64,000 nucleotides of DNA, taken from the NCBI RefSeq assembly GCF_050947875.1, contig NC_134572.1, positions 154,463,105-154,527,104 on the forward strand, written 5' to 3'. Source of the stretch: Dermacentor variabilis (taxonomy: Eukaryota; Arthropoda; Arachnida; Ixodida; Ixodidae). Numbering within the stretch: the stretch's first letter is position 1; the number at the start of each line of letters is the position of its first letter. The notes under the pieces were generated by a model. The model saw only the letters and a list, made by a program, of their open reading frames with translations, ran no database searches and was not told the DNA's origin. Shown piece after piece: positions 24,801 through 39,800 of the stretch. Position numbers and translations under genes: made by a program.

Positions 24801-27800
24801 TCAAACGCCAGGCCTGCCAAGCTACCGAATTCTTGTGGTTGGAATGCGTTAGAGGACTGCTTCATGTCCCGAAAGACAAGACGGCAACACGAAAAGAGGG
24901 TCTGTTGGTGCCGGAAGACCATATCGTAGTCCCGGGAAGCATCGCTCGTGTCCTAGACAAAAGGCCGAAGTCTAGCCATGATCCACGTATACCAGCCCAT
25001 GATTTATTGGTCTTAAATAGACGGATTTCAAAGAAAGCCACCAGTGAAAACCAGGAGAGTTGCCTCTTGGAAGGTGTTGATGGCATTGGTAGAGCTCCCA
25101 ACAATGTGCGGTCCGACAAGTCCAGAGACCCTACAAGGGCCATCGTAACTTTTTTCAAAGAAAATAACCTCCAGCTTCTCCAGTCTGATAAGGAAGGACG
25201 TTTCGTGGTCTTCTCAGGAGGTGTGTTTAGCGACAAGGCACAACAAGCTGTAGATAAGAACTTTGTCTTAGTCAAAGAAAAGGCAACAAGAGTCAAGAAA
25301 CAAGCTGTCGCCCTTTGCACAGAACTTCATCTTTCGAAGTTAGTTAAGGCAATAAGTGATTGCAAAGGTGCTTCCTTAACCCTGTTTTTCACAGCAAAAT
25401 CCCATAAGCAAGGAATTCCGTTCCATGCCATCCTAAGCGAGAAAGGCTGTTGGCAGCAGATAGTTAGCCAGTTTCTTTTAAAGAACTTGAAATCGTTGCA
25501 AGTGAATGATCCTTTCACGACTAAGAGCTCTAGAGATGTAATTCAATTCCTGAAAGAAAACGCCTCTATCGCACACGCTTTTTTTGTAGACGTAGTTGAT
25601 TTGTTTTACTCAGTGCCTCAACAGGAAATGGGTGCCTCTGTTAGGGATTGCATTGACCGCAACGGCCCAGTAGATTTTCAGAATCTAGTGGGCATTTCCA
25701 TTGACCGTTTTATGGTTTTATTAGAATTCTACTTAAAGTCTACGTTTATTTCTTTTAGCGATGAATTGTATGTTCAACGACAAGGGATATGCATCGGGTG
25801 CTGCGTCGCTCCTGTGCTGTGTGACGTTTTCTTGGCTTCAATTGACCGCGACCTGCACAGTTCCTTTGACGATAGGTTCTACCTTACGGCTTTTAGATAT
25901 GTTGATGATTTTTTAATTCCTTTATAAAGTAACCATGATTTTACCATTGACCAGTGCCTTAGCCAGGTCTTAGATGTTTTTAGGCTACATAGGAAGGGCA
26001 TGCTATTTACACATGAAATCCCTTCCCATGGCACCCTTCAGTTTTTAGATTTGTCTTTATTTTTTGACAAAGACCACGTATGTTGGCAGTATAGCCCACG
26101 TGCCCAGAAGGAATTGCTACCGTATGATTCGGCACACTCAAAGTTAGTTAAAAGAGGAATAGCCACTCTTTGCCTTGAATCTGCTCTCATAAAGTCGTGC
26201 CCGCACGCGATGCAGAATAGCTTTGATAAGCAATTGGCAAGGCTACACACAGCCGGCTACCCGAGCTCGGTCGTTGGGGCGGTGTTTAAAACATTGCTCT
26301 AGAAGGTGAAGGGAAAAAGGCATGCACCTAGGCCCGGCCAAAAACGAGGCAAACCCGCAGTGGTGCCATACGTCCACAAGCTTTCGCACAACTTGAAGAA
26401 AGTCGCTACTAGGTTTAGTGTGCCAGTTGTTTTCTCGGAACCACGCAAGTTGGCGGGACGGTGTCCGCACCTAAGCCGCGTTGACAAAAAGTCGGGATGT
26501 CAGAAAAAGCACACTAGACAGTACGTCAAATGTGTGACGGCCGTTATTTACGAAATGCCGCTAAAATGTGGGAAAGCCTACGTTGGACAAACGGGGAGAT
26601 GTGTTAATGACCGGGCCCGGGAGCATGAATTGTCTGTAATCAATAAAGGTAATGCGCATTTACCTGCTCATTGCACGGTTTGCATGGAAGGCAGATGCCA
26701 GCCACTGCTGTGTAGGATAAACATACTTGGCAGGAGTGGTGATACGTTAGCAAGAGAACTTTTGGAGGCATATCACATTAAAAAGAGAGGCACGAGTTGT
26801 ATTAGTGACACGTCTGTTTTTTTGTTTGAAAACGAGTTGTAACTGTTAAAAACGTCACTGGAATCGCTCTAGGCAACCCTGATGTACGCATGCGCATTTG
26901 TTCATTCTCCCTGCCCTGCTGTAAGAATAAAATCAGTTGAAGTTCAGCGCTCAATCTGTCTTTTCGTACTCTTCCTTCCCAAGTGATTATTTTCCTTTTT
27001 TGGCGCAACTATGTATTCTTCAGATCCCAACGAACTCGCCCAGCAACAAGTTCTACTCACTCACTCGCTCACAAGTCGCAAGGGTTTCGCAAAGAGGGTA
27101 ACTCGACGCTTTAGTAGGCTGCGCCACAAATGCACTGACATGCCGCTTTTCAATGAACGTCATTTACGTCAACGCTTTAGTGAGCAGCGACACCAATGAA
27201 GTGGTTATGTGGCGCTGTTCAATGAAACTCTCGCGAAACTTGGGTCATTGAGTATGTGCCACTGGTTGGCGGCAAGTGTGGTAACGATTCGCAAAGCTCG
27301 CAGGCACCGGCGCCCCACAGTTATTGTCTCGGAGACCATGCGCCGACTTTCTCGTGTGCCACTATACGGCTCAGAGAGAAAGAGAGAGTAGTTGTGAAGA
27401 GGAAGAGGCAAAATGGCGCAGGGTGTTCAGAATGAAGCCAGCGAAAGGATCTCGGTGGCTGCATGGCGTGTTTCTCAGAGTTCACGCACACCGGCGCACC
27501 TTGTATTTCGGAGGCCACGCACACACTTCGCGGCGGCGTCGCTAGATGGCGCCCTCAGCAAGCACGAAACATTTGTGGCGAATGGACGTGCTTTTTAGTG
27601 CTCCGTGGTGGCGACGAATCATAGGTTTTTGTGCATGCTTGGACTTTCCTTCAATTTTTGATTTGCTGTTTTTGCCTTTAAATATTAACTGGTTTCAACA
27701 CGTACAGCCGGGTGGGACGTTGAGTGTTTGTAGCCCTTAAATGGAAGCTTGGAGGTGGCCAGACTAATAGCTTTAGTGGTTTTACTGTGCGTGTTTTGGT

Positions 27801-30800
27801 AGTTGAAAAAGACTTTAAGCAGCTGAGCAAAAGCTCAACAGGACCGCCATTGTGAACGATAATATCCGTCACAATGAAACGCAGTCACCCCACGAGCGAG
27901 AGCGCTAGCAAAGTACGTGGAATGGGTGCAACGTGGTGAAGGGTTAGTTGGAAGGAGCGGCACCTACCTTGAGGCCACCACGCTGAAAAAACAGGGGCAC
28001 AGGGGACACTGCCCCTTGTCGAGTCCAAATCACGCGGAAATGGACAAAGGCAAGCAGGGAGAGGGAGGAGAGAGCGAAAGGCTGATTATCGCCGGCGACT
28101 CAAACCTGACTAGGTGCCCAGAAGCAATTGTGGAGAGGGTGAAAGGCAATAACAGAGTGGCGGTAGGGACATTGGATTTTGTCGGACACTAGGTTCTGGA
28201 TGGATCGAGCAAAAGATAGGTTCGCGGAAAATGCCCACGTGCGCAACCTTGTCATAGTAGCAGCTGGGCTAAATTACGTCCTAGCAGGAAAAGGACAAGA
28301 CTAGCCCAGCGCTTGGCGAAGGGGGTGGACGACTTGCTCGAGCTATCCCCTCAGGTGCAGATCGCGGTGTGCAGAGTGCCGAAGGTGCCTGTACTTGACA
28401 GTCACGTAGAAAGAGCCGTAGTTGCTGCTAATGAGGCGATATGGAAAATGAACCGAGGGAAAGGCTTCGAGGTTGTCGAAGTAAAGAGAAAAGTGAGAAG
28501 GTATGCTAGTTTTAAATGAGATGGGATCTACTTCAGTTACATTCTGCCACGAGATGTGCGTTGGCGACTTGGTGGCCGCGCTGTTGCTTTTTTAGGGGGC
28601 CCACGGGCGCTCAGCAGGCCAGAGTCGGTAGCAATGAAGGAAGTCCCCTAGGGGAACCTCCGAAGAACAACCCCGTCGATAATAGAAAAAGGAGAAAAGC
28701 AAGAAAGAGAGCTCGCCATGCAATAGGCTACATAAACATGCAGAGCGGCAGAAGAAAGGAAAATTGGGCAGATATTGAGGAGCAATAAATAGAGAACAAA
28801 TAGGGGTGTATGCGGTAGCAGAAACGTACCTGAGAGATTCAGAAGAGCTGCCAGTCATTGAGAATTATGTTTGGGAAGGGTACAACAGAACTAAGTCTGG
28901 AATAAAGAGATGGGGAGTCGGAATGCTCATCCATCAGGGAGCCGAAGGGAAAAGAGTACATTCAAAATGTCATGAGCATCTTTGGTCATCAGGTACAATG
29001 AGTGGGAAAAAACTAGCTGGGCGTTATGTAATTGTGGGCGGTAAATAATTCCACAGAGAAGAATGTAGAGTTATTGGAATGCATAAGCGCTGATATTTAG
29101 GTTTCGCGAAAAGTGCTGAAATTATCCTATTAGGTGACACGACTGCCCACATAGAGGATTTAGATGGCTATACCAACAACAACGGTAAGACAATGCTAGA
29201 CCTTTGTGAGCAACATAACCTCGTTATTGTTAATACAGGGCCTAAGTGTGAAGGGCAAATCACGTGGGAAGTGAGAAACCTGCAATCAACCATTAATTAC
29301 TGTCTAATGGCAGAAGCAATTCATGATAAGTTAAGAGAAATGGTCATTGATAAGGAAGGGTATATCAGCATAGGGAGTGACGATAAAATTGTATATGCAG
29401 TTGGGAAAAAAATCAAGGAGTGCAAAATGGCCAATCCAAATTTGAACGCTTAAAGAATAACAAATATAGTCACTAGAGACGAGGAAGAACTTGGCAAATG
29501 GCCAAATAAGGAGTGGGAATAAAGTGTGCTTCTAAGTGTAATAAGGACATAAATACGGAAAGAGAATCAACATGCTCATTGAAAAATGAAAAAGAAACCG
29601 AAAATCTGGTGGAACAGGGAGATACGAAAAGCGATCGCTGAACGACAGAAAACATCCCAAGAGCACAGGCAGGAAAAGAAGGCACTCTTGTCGCAGAATG
29701 AAGTAACCAGTAAATGGCAAATATACCGGGAGAAAAAGTCTATGGTTCAAATACTGGTGCACGCAAAATTTAAAGGTGAAAGTGAACGTTGGATGTCGGA
29801 AATACGTGAGAAAAAGAAGGCCACACGTAGAAAATTTTGGAACCACATAAAGTTATTTGGCAGGAAGTCAACAACAATACAACAACATATCGTAGACGAA
29901 GAGGAAAACAGACTGGAAGGAGAAGCGGCAACAAATTACATCCGAAAAATAACAGCCAAATCTTTCCAAGGCAATGACGAGGTTGTATTCGAAGAAAAAA
30001 GAGCATGAAAGAGACCCAGGTGGAAAAGGAGTTGGTGCTCACAAATTTCAACTGGAAGAAAGCCGAAGAGAAAATTCCTAAGTGCACAGCAACAGGGTAG
30101 AGGACGTTCCCGTTAGGTTGATTAATGAACTAGGACCAAAAAGTAAGGAAGCTCTGGTGAAAGCAGTGCAAAAAACTTTAAAAGATAGACAAATACCAGG
30201 CAAGTGGCGACAAAGTAGAATGAATTTCATTTATAAAGGTGAGGGGCGAAAGATAGAATTCACTCGTATAGACCGCTGACCATTACGTCGGTAATACACA
30301 GGCTAGCAATGCAGGCAATCAAATTAAAGCTTCAAGCATGGGCAGTTAATAATGACATTTAGGTGGAACTTCAGCATGGCTTAAGAATAGGTAGGCGTTT
30401 AAATTATAACTTATTTTTTCTTGCTCAGTGTACTGAAATATCAAAAGTAGAAAGTACACCGTTATGTGTGCCCTTTTCAGACATTGCAGGAGCCATGGAG
30501 AACATAGACTGCAACATTTTGTAGGATATTCTGGAAGGGAAAGGCTTAGGTGACGATTGTCTACAGCTTTTGAGAAATATTTACCTATAAAATACTGTTT
30601 GCGTTGAATGGGAAGAGAGGATGAGCGAGAAGAAAGTTAATATCAACAGAGCGATGTGGCAGGGGTGCCCTTTGTCACCACTGCTGTTTATGATGTTCAT
30701 GGTGAGGTTGAAGAGGGCTCCAGAAGGAAGTAATATTGGTTTTAATCTCTCAGACAAACAGGCGGGTACAGTAGTAGAGCAGCGGCTTCCAGGTTTATTT

Positions 30801-33800
30801 TATGCCGAGGATACTGTGTTGCTAGCTAACAAGCAAACTGATTTGCAACGTCTGGCTAATATCTGTGGACAGGAAGCCAATAATTTAGGTTTGGAATTTA
30901 GTGTTAGAAAATCAGCCGTTTGGTATTCAATGAAAACAGTAAACAGACATTGGCGATACAGGGCTAGGAAATACCTCGGGTAATAGAATATAAATGCCTT
31001 GGTATATATGGATAAACAAAGGCAACAGTTACATGGGAACACGGGAAAAAAACAATAACAGTGAAGGAGAAGAGAAATGCAGCCATAATGAAGCACAGAG
31101 CGCTATGGAGATACAAAAGGTATGTGGTGCTCCGAGGTATGTGGAAAGGTGTAATGATTCCAGGACACACTTTTGGAAATGCGGTTGTTTGTCTGAAATC
31201 GGGGGTACAATCAGGGCTCGATGCGATCCAAAGGTCAGTGGGTCGCCTCCCAATAGGAGCTCACGGGAAGACTACAAATGAGACTGAGCAGGGTGATATG
31301 GCCTGGACTAGTGTTAAAGTGAGGGAAGCTCACAATAAAATTCAGTGTAAAGAACGACTGAGGAATATGAAAGAATGTAAATGGGCTGGGAGTGTTTTGA
31401 GGTATCTGTACAGGAAAAACATTGATTCACAGTGAAAGGAAAGAACTAGGAAGCTTACCAGCAAGTATGCGGCCTGTAGGGTGCGAAACACAGAAAAAGA
31501 GAACGTCAAGCGGAGTGTTAGAGAGGCCGAAATAATCTCATGGCTGGCGCCAATGGAAAAGAAACCTACCATGAGTAACTACTTAAGCGAAAAAAACGAA
31601 ATCGGGAAAGAAACAACTTATGATAGCTCAAAGGGAACCTCATTACTTTTCGAAGCGAGATAGGGAAGCCTTAGAACACGCACTTACAAAGGGAGATATA
31701 AGGAGGAAGAACCATGTGCTTGCTGCGGTAAAGCTAAGGAAACTATGGAGCATATTTTATTAGAATGTGAAGACGTCTACCCAGTGGTCGACTTAGGCAC
31801 TACTGACTTCTTTGGAGCCCTTGAGTTCAGCGAGAGCACGGAAAAGTAAACATGTCCACAATAGGGATTAGTAAAAGGCGATTGGAGGATTGGTGGAATA
31901 AAAACAGGCAAACGACAAAAACGGTGACGTACGTACAAAATCACAGTTCGCAATAGCGGATCAGAAAATTTGGCTGTTCGAGTTCATAGCGTTTTTTTTC
32001 TATTTTTTTCATTGGTTGACGTATGTAGGACATTGGGCAGTATAATAGCAAGCCACCGCCGCGTTCACAAGGGGACGCTCATAACATCCATTATGATGTT
32101 ATAAGTATGATGTTAGCCCCTTTAGGGGCTAACATCATACAAACAATGTATGAACAATACGAGTATACATTATATGCTAACTATACGAACATAAACCGTA
32201 TAATAAAGACTACCACGTGCCTTTTAAAAAAATCAGTATGCGTCCTTACTCTCCATTTCAACCACATCCATGCACTGCAATGAAAGGCATGGGTCACGTA
32301 GTGGCTTCAGCCAAACGAAACGGTCAGAACGGAGAACCAGAGCAAGGACTCGTCTATTGGCCGCCGCTGACCGCCCCCTTCGTGATACCGACTGAGTGGA
32401 AGCTTCATGAGTGGATCAGTGGAACGCAATGGGCGAGCCGCAAACCCGTCTTTCAAACGCGTAGCTCGTTTTCCTTACTTGACACTAGTTATAGCTTTCG
32501 TTGCGTCGTGCAGTTATGCCCACCGAACCGAAAAAAGTAATATTTTCTCTTCGTCTTGGCCGTTTCCCAGCCACCCTGGGCACATGCGTCTAGGTCCAGA
32601 AGACTTGTCCCTCTGCACATCGTCGTTGGTCCACACATATGCGCTTCTTTGGGGTGTCTGCAAGCCTATCGCCCAGGGAGCGTCGACCGCCTTTATGGAG
32701 ACCGCCGATGACAGCGCTATACTGGAGGCTATTCACAAGCACAGGGTAAGCGTAAATATTTAGGTCAAAATCCTGGGTGAGGAGGAGAGGCACGAAATAA
32801 AAGAATAAAGGCAAGGCGGACAACTTGAATGGAAAACATCTTCAGTTTGCTACTTTTGTAAGAGAGAAATGCCGGGAAGGCAGAAAAATACGAATAGAGA
32901 AAAGAGAGAGCACGTCAGTATCAAGATAACAGGAAAGAGTATTCACCACAGGCCATACCGCTCAGCCAGAATTTCTGCCAACAGGTAAAGTTGCTTGTAT
33001 CGATGCTCAAAAAGTGCCAACTCAAGTCACTCATTTCAGTTCTTTTTTTTCGCAGTTTAGAGCGGTGGTGAATAATTTTAGTGAAAGGTCTATACGGGAC
33101 TCCATGTTATCTAACCTTGCCCTGTCGTGCCTCGCGCTGTCCAAATATATTCTCGTGAATATATTTTCGCATGAATAACTACAATGCCAACTACATTAAG
33201 ATTTTCAAGTGTTAACAATGGTTATCAATGTATACCCAATGAATGACGTGAGTCCAATAAATCATTCAAATAAAGAAATAATCCATCCTTTAGATAAAAT
33301 TGAATCGAATCCTATGCTTTTTCATTGACAAATAGCTTTTTATAACCTTCGTCATGTTGGTAAATGCGTAATGTCTCGGAGCGTAGCACGTGTTGCTATA
33401 TTTTGGCAAAGCTCCTAATGCTTCTCTAAGAATCGACTCTGTACACGTAGAGATTACGCAAGAGGTGGGATTGATCGTTCTCGTCTCGTCAATCCTGAAA
33501 TCAGGTTAGTGATGCCAACACCTTCAAAGCAACCTTAGTACATTACTGGCTGAATGTTGGGCTGAGGATCTTTCCCCAGCCATTGAAACTATTACTCAAA
33601 ATCGAAGTATAGTTGCTTGCTGAACAAAGGGAAATGCAAATAATTAACATATATCTGATATTCGGCAGCGACATTCCATTATTTGGATGATAGGAAGCCA
33701 GTTGTCTCTTGCCCTCAAAAATACAGCTCCTCAGGTGCGTCCCAAGCAGCAGAAGTATGTTCATTGTGTGAAAGAACAGCCGTCAAGAACGCTTTCGAAA

Positions 33801-36800
33801 TCATATTGACTTCACATCAAGAAAGCTCGCGTTATTTTTCTAGTTATGTTACTTTATTGGCACTTTCACGTTGTTTATACTTTAACCGATAGTTTAGTTT
33901 GGCATGCGTCACTTGCATTGCTGCAGTGCTGCACTGCTGCATTTCGGCAAATCCGTACTGCAGAATACTGAAAGGTGGACGAAGTTTCACGAAATGGAAA
34001 TGTTGTCATCTACTCAACAGTGGAATGAAGTTACAGAGTAAACATATGCAAATATTCTGTCATTCTTTCAGAGAAACTTGTAACTGTTTCTTTTGTAACT
34101 TCGTGCTATACCCACGAGTGGATCACAATGTTTCCCTTTCATTACTGCGTTTTGCGTCACGTACATCTCATGCTCGAAACCTATTTTTGGTGCAGAGATA
34201 CTCAAGAAGCTATCGTTTTAAGCAACACAAAAATTGAATTCAATTGCGTTCTCTATTCACTTGTAATCACTATTTAAAGAGCTGAAGAAGCAAATACAAT
34301 TCAAGGACAAGCTGATGCGTTAACTCTACGAAAAGAACAAATGCTTCAAGCAAATCGAGGCTTGCATTCCGGATCATATTATGGTCTCTTGGATCACACA
34401 CGGAATGCCTTATCTAAGAAGTTAGATGTCGTTCTAATTAGCGGAAAAGCCGCCACATGCCGCATGAATCTTGATGTTATTTCCCGCTTATTCCTTTCTC
34501 TTCCTGATTTGTGCAGACAAAAAGACTTTGGTGGTGGCCCTTACTTGCTTACGCAGATTCATTGACCCTCCAAAACAAGTGTTGAAAAGACTTAAGCACT
34601 TCTTTGCCAGAGCGGTGAAAAAAATGAAATTTATGCAAGATCTTCAAGATACGGACCTTAAGTTTTCTTAAACCCGAAGAATTATCTTATTTTTAGTATC
34701 CGAGAACCATCAGGGGTGAATTGAACACATTATGTGGGTGGCTGCTCATCCGTGCCATTAAGCGACATTGTGATTAAATACTGCGCTTACATGTGTCAGA
34801 ACCACTATCTTATCATGAGACAAGACGTATCGGAGCATTGCAGGTCAATTGTAACCAGCTGGGTTGTTTAACGTGCAGCTTATGCAGGGTACAAGAGCGT
34901 TCATCCATTGCACCCCATTGTAATGTGGTCTCAGCAGCCGGGATCGAATCCTCCACCTCACCACGCTCAACACCGAAACGTCGTAGCCACAGGGCTACCG
35001 CGGGGGGTCGGCGCATTATAATGGCACTCGCAAGCTAGTAATAGCAGCCTGTATGAAAATCTGTAAAAATACGCCATAATCATCGGATAAGGGTGCTCTA
35101 CACTAAAGCGAGACAGTAACTGGACTGTTGTAATTGCTGCGGAGATATTCATTTTTGGTTCCCGTTGCCACTGAGTTACGTGGTGTTGCTTGGCAAATGA
35201 CAGTGGAATTATGCCAGGAGGCGGTTGATAACTGGTACCATGAGATTGAATAGAAAAAGTTTCAGAAGCCAATGAAATTACGAACACTACCAATTTCTGA
35301 GACGCGACCATTGCCGTTATCCAGGTTGTCTCAACTATCATGCACCAAAATTTAAAAAAAGCGCAATTGAGGTACTTGAAGACAACCTAATACACATTTT
35401 TTTCAGCGCAGTGGAGTAGCCCCCAGTAAATGTTTCGCTACGGAAATTTAATTAATTTTAATTAACTATCCTAGTCGAGGAGTAGTGCCATAAATATCAA
35501 AGCGTCAATGAAACGTTTGTAGGCGCAGCTAAAGGACATCTAACTGCGGTATTTTCAGTGAAGCACTAATGTATCGTCTTCATGCTGCCCTGGCTCAGCC
35601 GACGTATCGGCACAAACATCAACCTTCTCGCATACAACACGTCATCCCCTCGGTCTTATCAGTGGGCTTGCCACCACTCCGACAATACGGTTCACTGACA
35701 CCGACGCCTTTTCGCCTTACAGGTGCTCACAGTTTCCTGCTTTCCCGTTGCCACCTGCTCTTCTCCTCGAGTCATAACAAAGTCTGCAGGCACGCCCGGC
35801 TTACGGTGTGTTGGCTTACTGGATTCGCCTGCGTGACAGAGCTTCCTCAATCGTGCGCCAAGAAATACCAGTCCTGACCAGCGCTATGTGCCGCCTCACG
35901 TCTGCAGCCGGCTACCTACCGTCTCTCGATGTATAATCTCATCCTAGCCTCAGCGAGCTTGTATTACGGACGCGGGCCAACCTCGCCTACCCTCCAGTGC
36001 CCCGAAATTGAAACAAGCGCCACGCACTACTGCGCCTCACCGCCTTTGAGCGGAAATCCACCGCCTTTATCGTCTTCGTGCTACCCTGCCTCAACCGACG
36101 CATCGGCACAGACATCAACCTCCACGCATAAAACACGTCACCCCCTCGCACTCATCAGTGGGCTTGGCAGCACTCTCACAATGTGGTTCACTGACGCCGG
36201 ACGCTTTTCGCCTTACAGTTGACAACCAATTACACTATTCATGTGTGTCGTTCCCGCTACGCCACTTTGCTAGTGCTGCTAAGTCAAGGCTGCTGCATTC
36301 CCATTGTTCGCCACAGCAAGTCTGTCATCCTACAACTTCTCGCACTCTCTGGAGGCGTGGCATCAAATCCCGGCCGCAAAACCCATTCTAGTTCTACGCA
36401 GGCATCCTGTGACGTAATTGCAACATCGGGAAAAATAAGCTAGCTCAGGTGAGGGGTCTCTTATAAGCCAAAATGAATCAATTCGAACCAAACTATCGCA
36501 GAACGATACACTTTTTGACAAAAGTAAGTTTCAACTGACAAAATTTGAAGACGGTTTTTCCTCCATAACTGCACTGAAGACCGAAGCTAGTTGCATCAGG
36601 GCAGTTGTCGATAAAGCAAGAAAGCCATTTCCAATATATCATCACGACTAAATTAAGTATTCAGAAGATAGGGCTCGTCGTCCTAACCTTGTATTTTTTG
36701 TCGTAGCTGACACAGAGTGGGAAACGCGACAAGAATTGTAGAACAAGATTGCGGGACTTTGTACTTATAAGGTTAACATTAGGTTATACCCCTTAGATGT

Positions 36801-39800
36801 CGAACGCACTCTTGGAATACGCAAATACAGAACTAATAGAAAGAGACCTATAGTTGTCAAATCAGCACATTTCAAATTAGAACGACGTATTCTTTCAAAT
36901 GCTGAACAAATAAGGGGGTCCAACCACAGCATATGAGAAGACTACTCATCTAACACTGGGAATGCACGTAAACAACTAATCAAGTTCGGCAAATCCCAAC
37001 AGAAACCGTTTAAACTTGGGTACAAAAACTAATCACAGAGGACAGAAAATACAAGTATGATAACGCTACAAATAGACTTATATTACCTTAATAGCTACCA
37101 TCACACACTACCGCAAGACCACACAGCATCTGTATCATTTTTTTATACTAACATAAGAAGCTTGCTGCCCAAAGGCGAAACGCTCTGTAGCCTCATTATT
37201 TCTTCTTATTGTAAGTTTCTCGTACTAACACAAAAGTTGCTAACACTGAGCTTAATTGATTCCTCCCTGATTTGGTCATTTTTAGGCGGGACCGTGTAGA
37301 CGAATGCGGAGGTGGTGTCCTGATAGCTACTCATCACAGCCTTTGTTGCCCTATTGTCGATATCACTTCACCTCTAGAAAGTTCATTCGTTTTGTACAGT
37401 TCTTCGTACCTACAAATTAATGGTGCATGCTATTGAACTCTCGACGCATATGTTTCCTTCCCTACTCACTCTGACGAGACACTGCAATCTGTTAAGACGT
37501 CATTCAGTCATGCGCAACTACTCTTACGTGACTAACGTTCCTGGTATAACAGGGCCTGAAGTAGCCATAATGCTGTCTAACAATAACATCGAAAGTAATT
37601 TTCTGAACACATGCCTCACCTTTGGTTTGACGCAGCTAGTATCTAGCCAAACGCCAAAAAACGAACAGTGCTCTAACACACTTGACCCTATCTTAACATC
37701 CCATCCCGACATTGTTTCTGCTGTAACACATCTACCAGAACCAAGCGATCACGCAGTTATACATGCAGAGTGATCGTGGCAACAACCTCGGAGCAAAAAG
37801 AACAAAAAATAACACTTTAAAATAAAGGTGTTTACATCAGTATTAACAATGCACTAGCCGAGTTTTACAACTGGCATATATTAGAGATTTCCCGAAGCGT
37901 GCAATAGACACCAAATAGCCGCTTTTTTTAAAAATTAAATGATTGAACTCACTGATACTTGCATATTATCAGCTTAACCAAGTGACCTTCGTCCCCATCG
38001 TTCAACAAGCCACTAAAATGGCTAACTAATAAAAAGAAAAGATTATTTAGCAAAGCCGAACATTCCGATATCGCTCCTGCTTGGGAAAAATGTCACGCCA
38101 GTGAAAAGGCGTTTGAATCTTTGGCCGCAGCAGCTAAACGAACCTTTTAGTCAACAACACTCTCTAGTATACTGCAAAACAATACCAATTAATTCTGGAA
38201 ACATATTAACCCCAAAAAACATAAACTATTATTATTATCTGATAGCGACAATAACTGTGTTCCTGACCATAGAAAACGTGAAGTACTAAACTCTGTCTTC
38301 TCTTCCGTGTTCACTTCTGAACCTAACACTGACCTCACCGACTGTCGTTACCTGAACCACCCAACTATGCCAGACATAACAATTGAGGCATACGGTATCA
38401 CCAAACTAATATGATCCCTTCAATTACCATCCTCTGCCGGCATCGACAGAATCAATTCCGAAATGCTTAAGCGTCTACGCACCTCTCAAGTGTATTTTTT
38501 GTCAAATCTTTCAGCGATCATTGTCATCTGGAGTGGTGCCGTAAGATTGGAAAATAGGTAAGATAATTCCTGGACTAAAGAAAAAAGGATCACTGTCATC
38601 GGGCCACAATTTCCGTCCAATTTCCCTCATCAGTGTTTGTTCGAAACTGGTGGAGCGTATATTGTATACTTATATTGTAAAATACCTAATGTCAGCAAAT
38701 TTTTTCAGTCCCAGACAACATGATTTTTAGAAAGGAATATCCTGCGAGACACAGCTAGCTCTCTTCCTTAATTATATCAGCTCACATCTTGATCAAAACA
38801 TACCTATAGATGCACGTTCCCTAGATTTCCAAAAGGCTTTCGACAATATTGCTGAATAACCGCTCTTCCTAAAGCTATCGGGTCTTAATCTTAACCCTTG
38901 TGTTCTCCAATGGTTACGCAACTCTCTGACTAACCCTCAACAGTTCGCTTACGTTAACCAATGCTGGTCTAATTTGTCACCAGTTATCTCTGGCATGCAG
39001 CAAGGCACCGTCCTTGAACCGCTACTTTTCCTAATATGCATTACCGACTTACTGTTAGGTTGTTGTTCGAAAATTCGTTTATTTGCTGATGAGTGCGTTA
39101 CCTGTCGTCCTATTAATAACGACGATGAGTCTTGTGCTCTCCAGACCGACCTGAGCAGTATTGAAAGCTGGTGCAGTAATTGCCTAATGTCCCTTAAGGT
39201 CAAAAAATAAACGTCAATACTTTTACTTTCTACTATCGTCAATCATTCATGTCAGCTGATTGCGTTATCACTGGTTCTGAAATATATGCTACGACTTCTT
39301 ATGAGTAGTTGGGTATTAACTTATCCAGTAACCTCGGTTGGTCCTCACACATTTGCAGTATTAGCAATGATGTCAGTCGTGTCCTATGCTACCTGCGCCT
39401 TGATCTACGTCTCGTTTCCCCTTCAGTAAAACTACAACCATGTTTAACTCATTTTGGACCCAAACTGGAATACCTATGCTCAGTGTGGGACCCATACTAA
39501 TGTAAGCTGGCAACAGCACTGGAACCCATATAGAATTGTGAAGCAATGTTCATTCATTCTGACTACTCTTACCATATTAGCGTCACTAAACGTAAGTCAT
39601 ATCTGAACCTTCCAGCCATTGATCAGCGCCGCAAAACAGCAAGTCTGTGTGTATTTTACAAGTTCTATTGCTCCTTGCTTAACGAGACCGAGATCACGCC
39701 TGCGTACCGCACTTCATTCCGTCATAGCCATTCAAAGGCTGGTCATCCCCCTCCGGCTCGCATCGCCGCTCATCAAAACTCTTTTTTCGTTCAAACAGCA

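Noticed and set aside
34471..34671. Possible missing acyl-CoA synthetase exon between exons c and d
   Set aside because: Exon c joins exon d in phase 0 with continuous family sequence (HKHR to [10 protein letters not shown]), so no exon is needed and this ORF lacks motifs.
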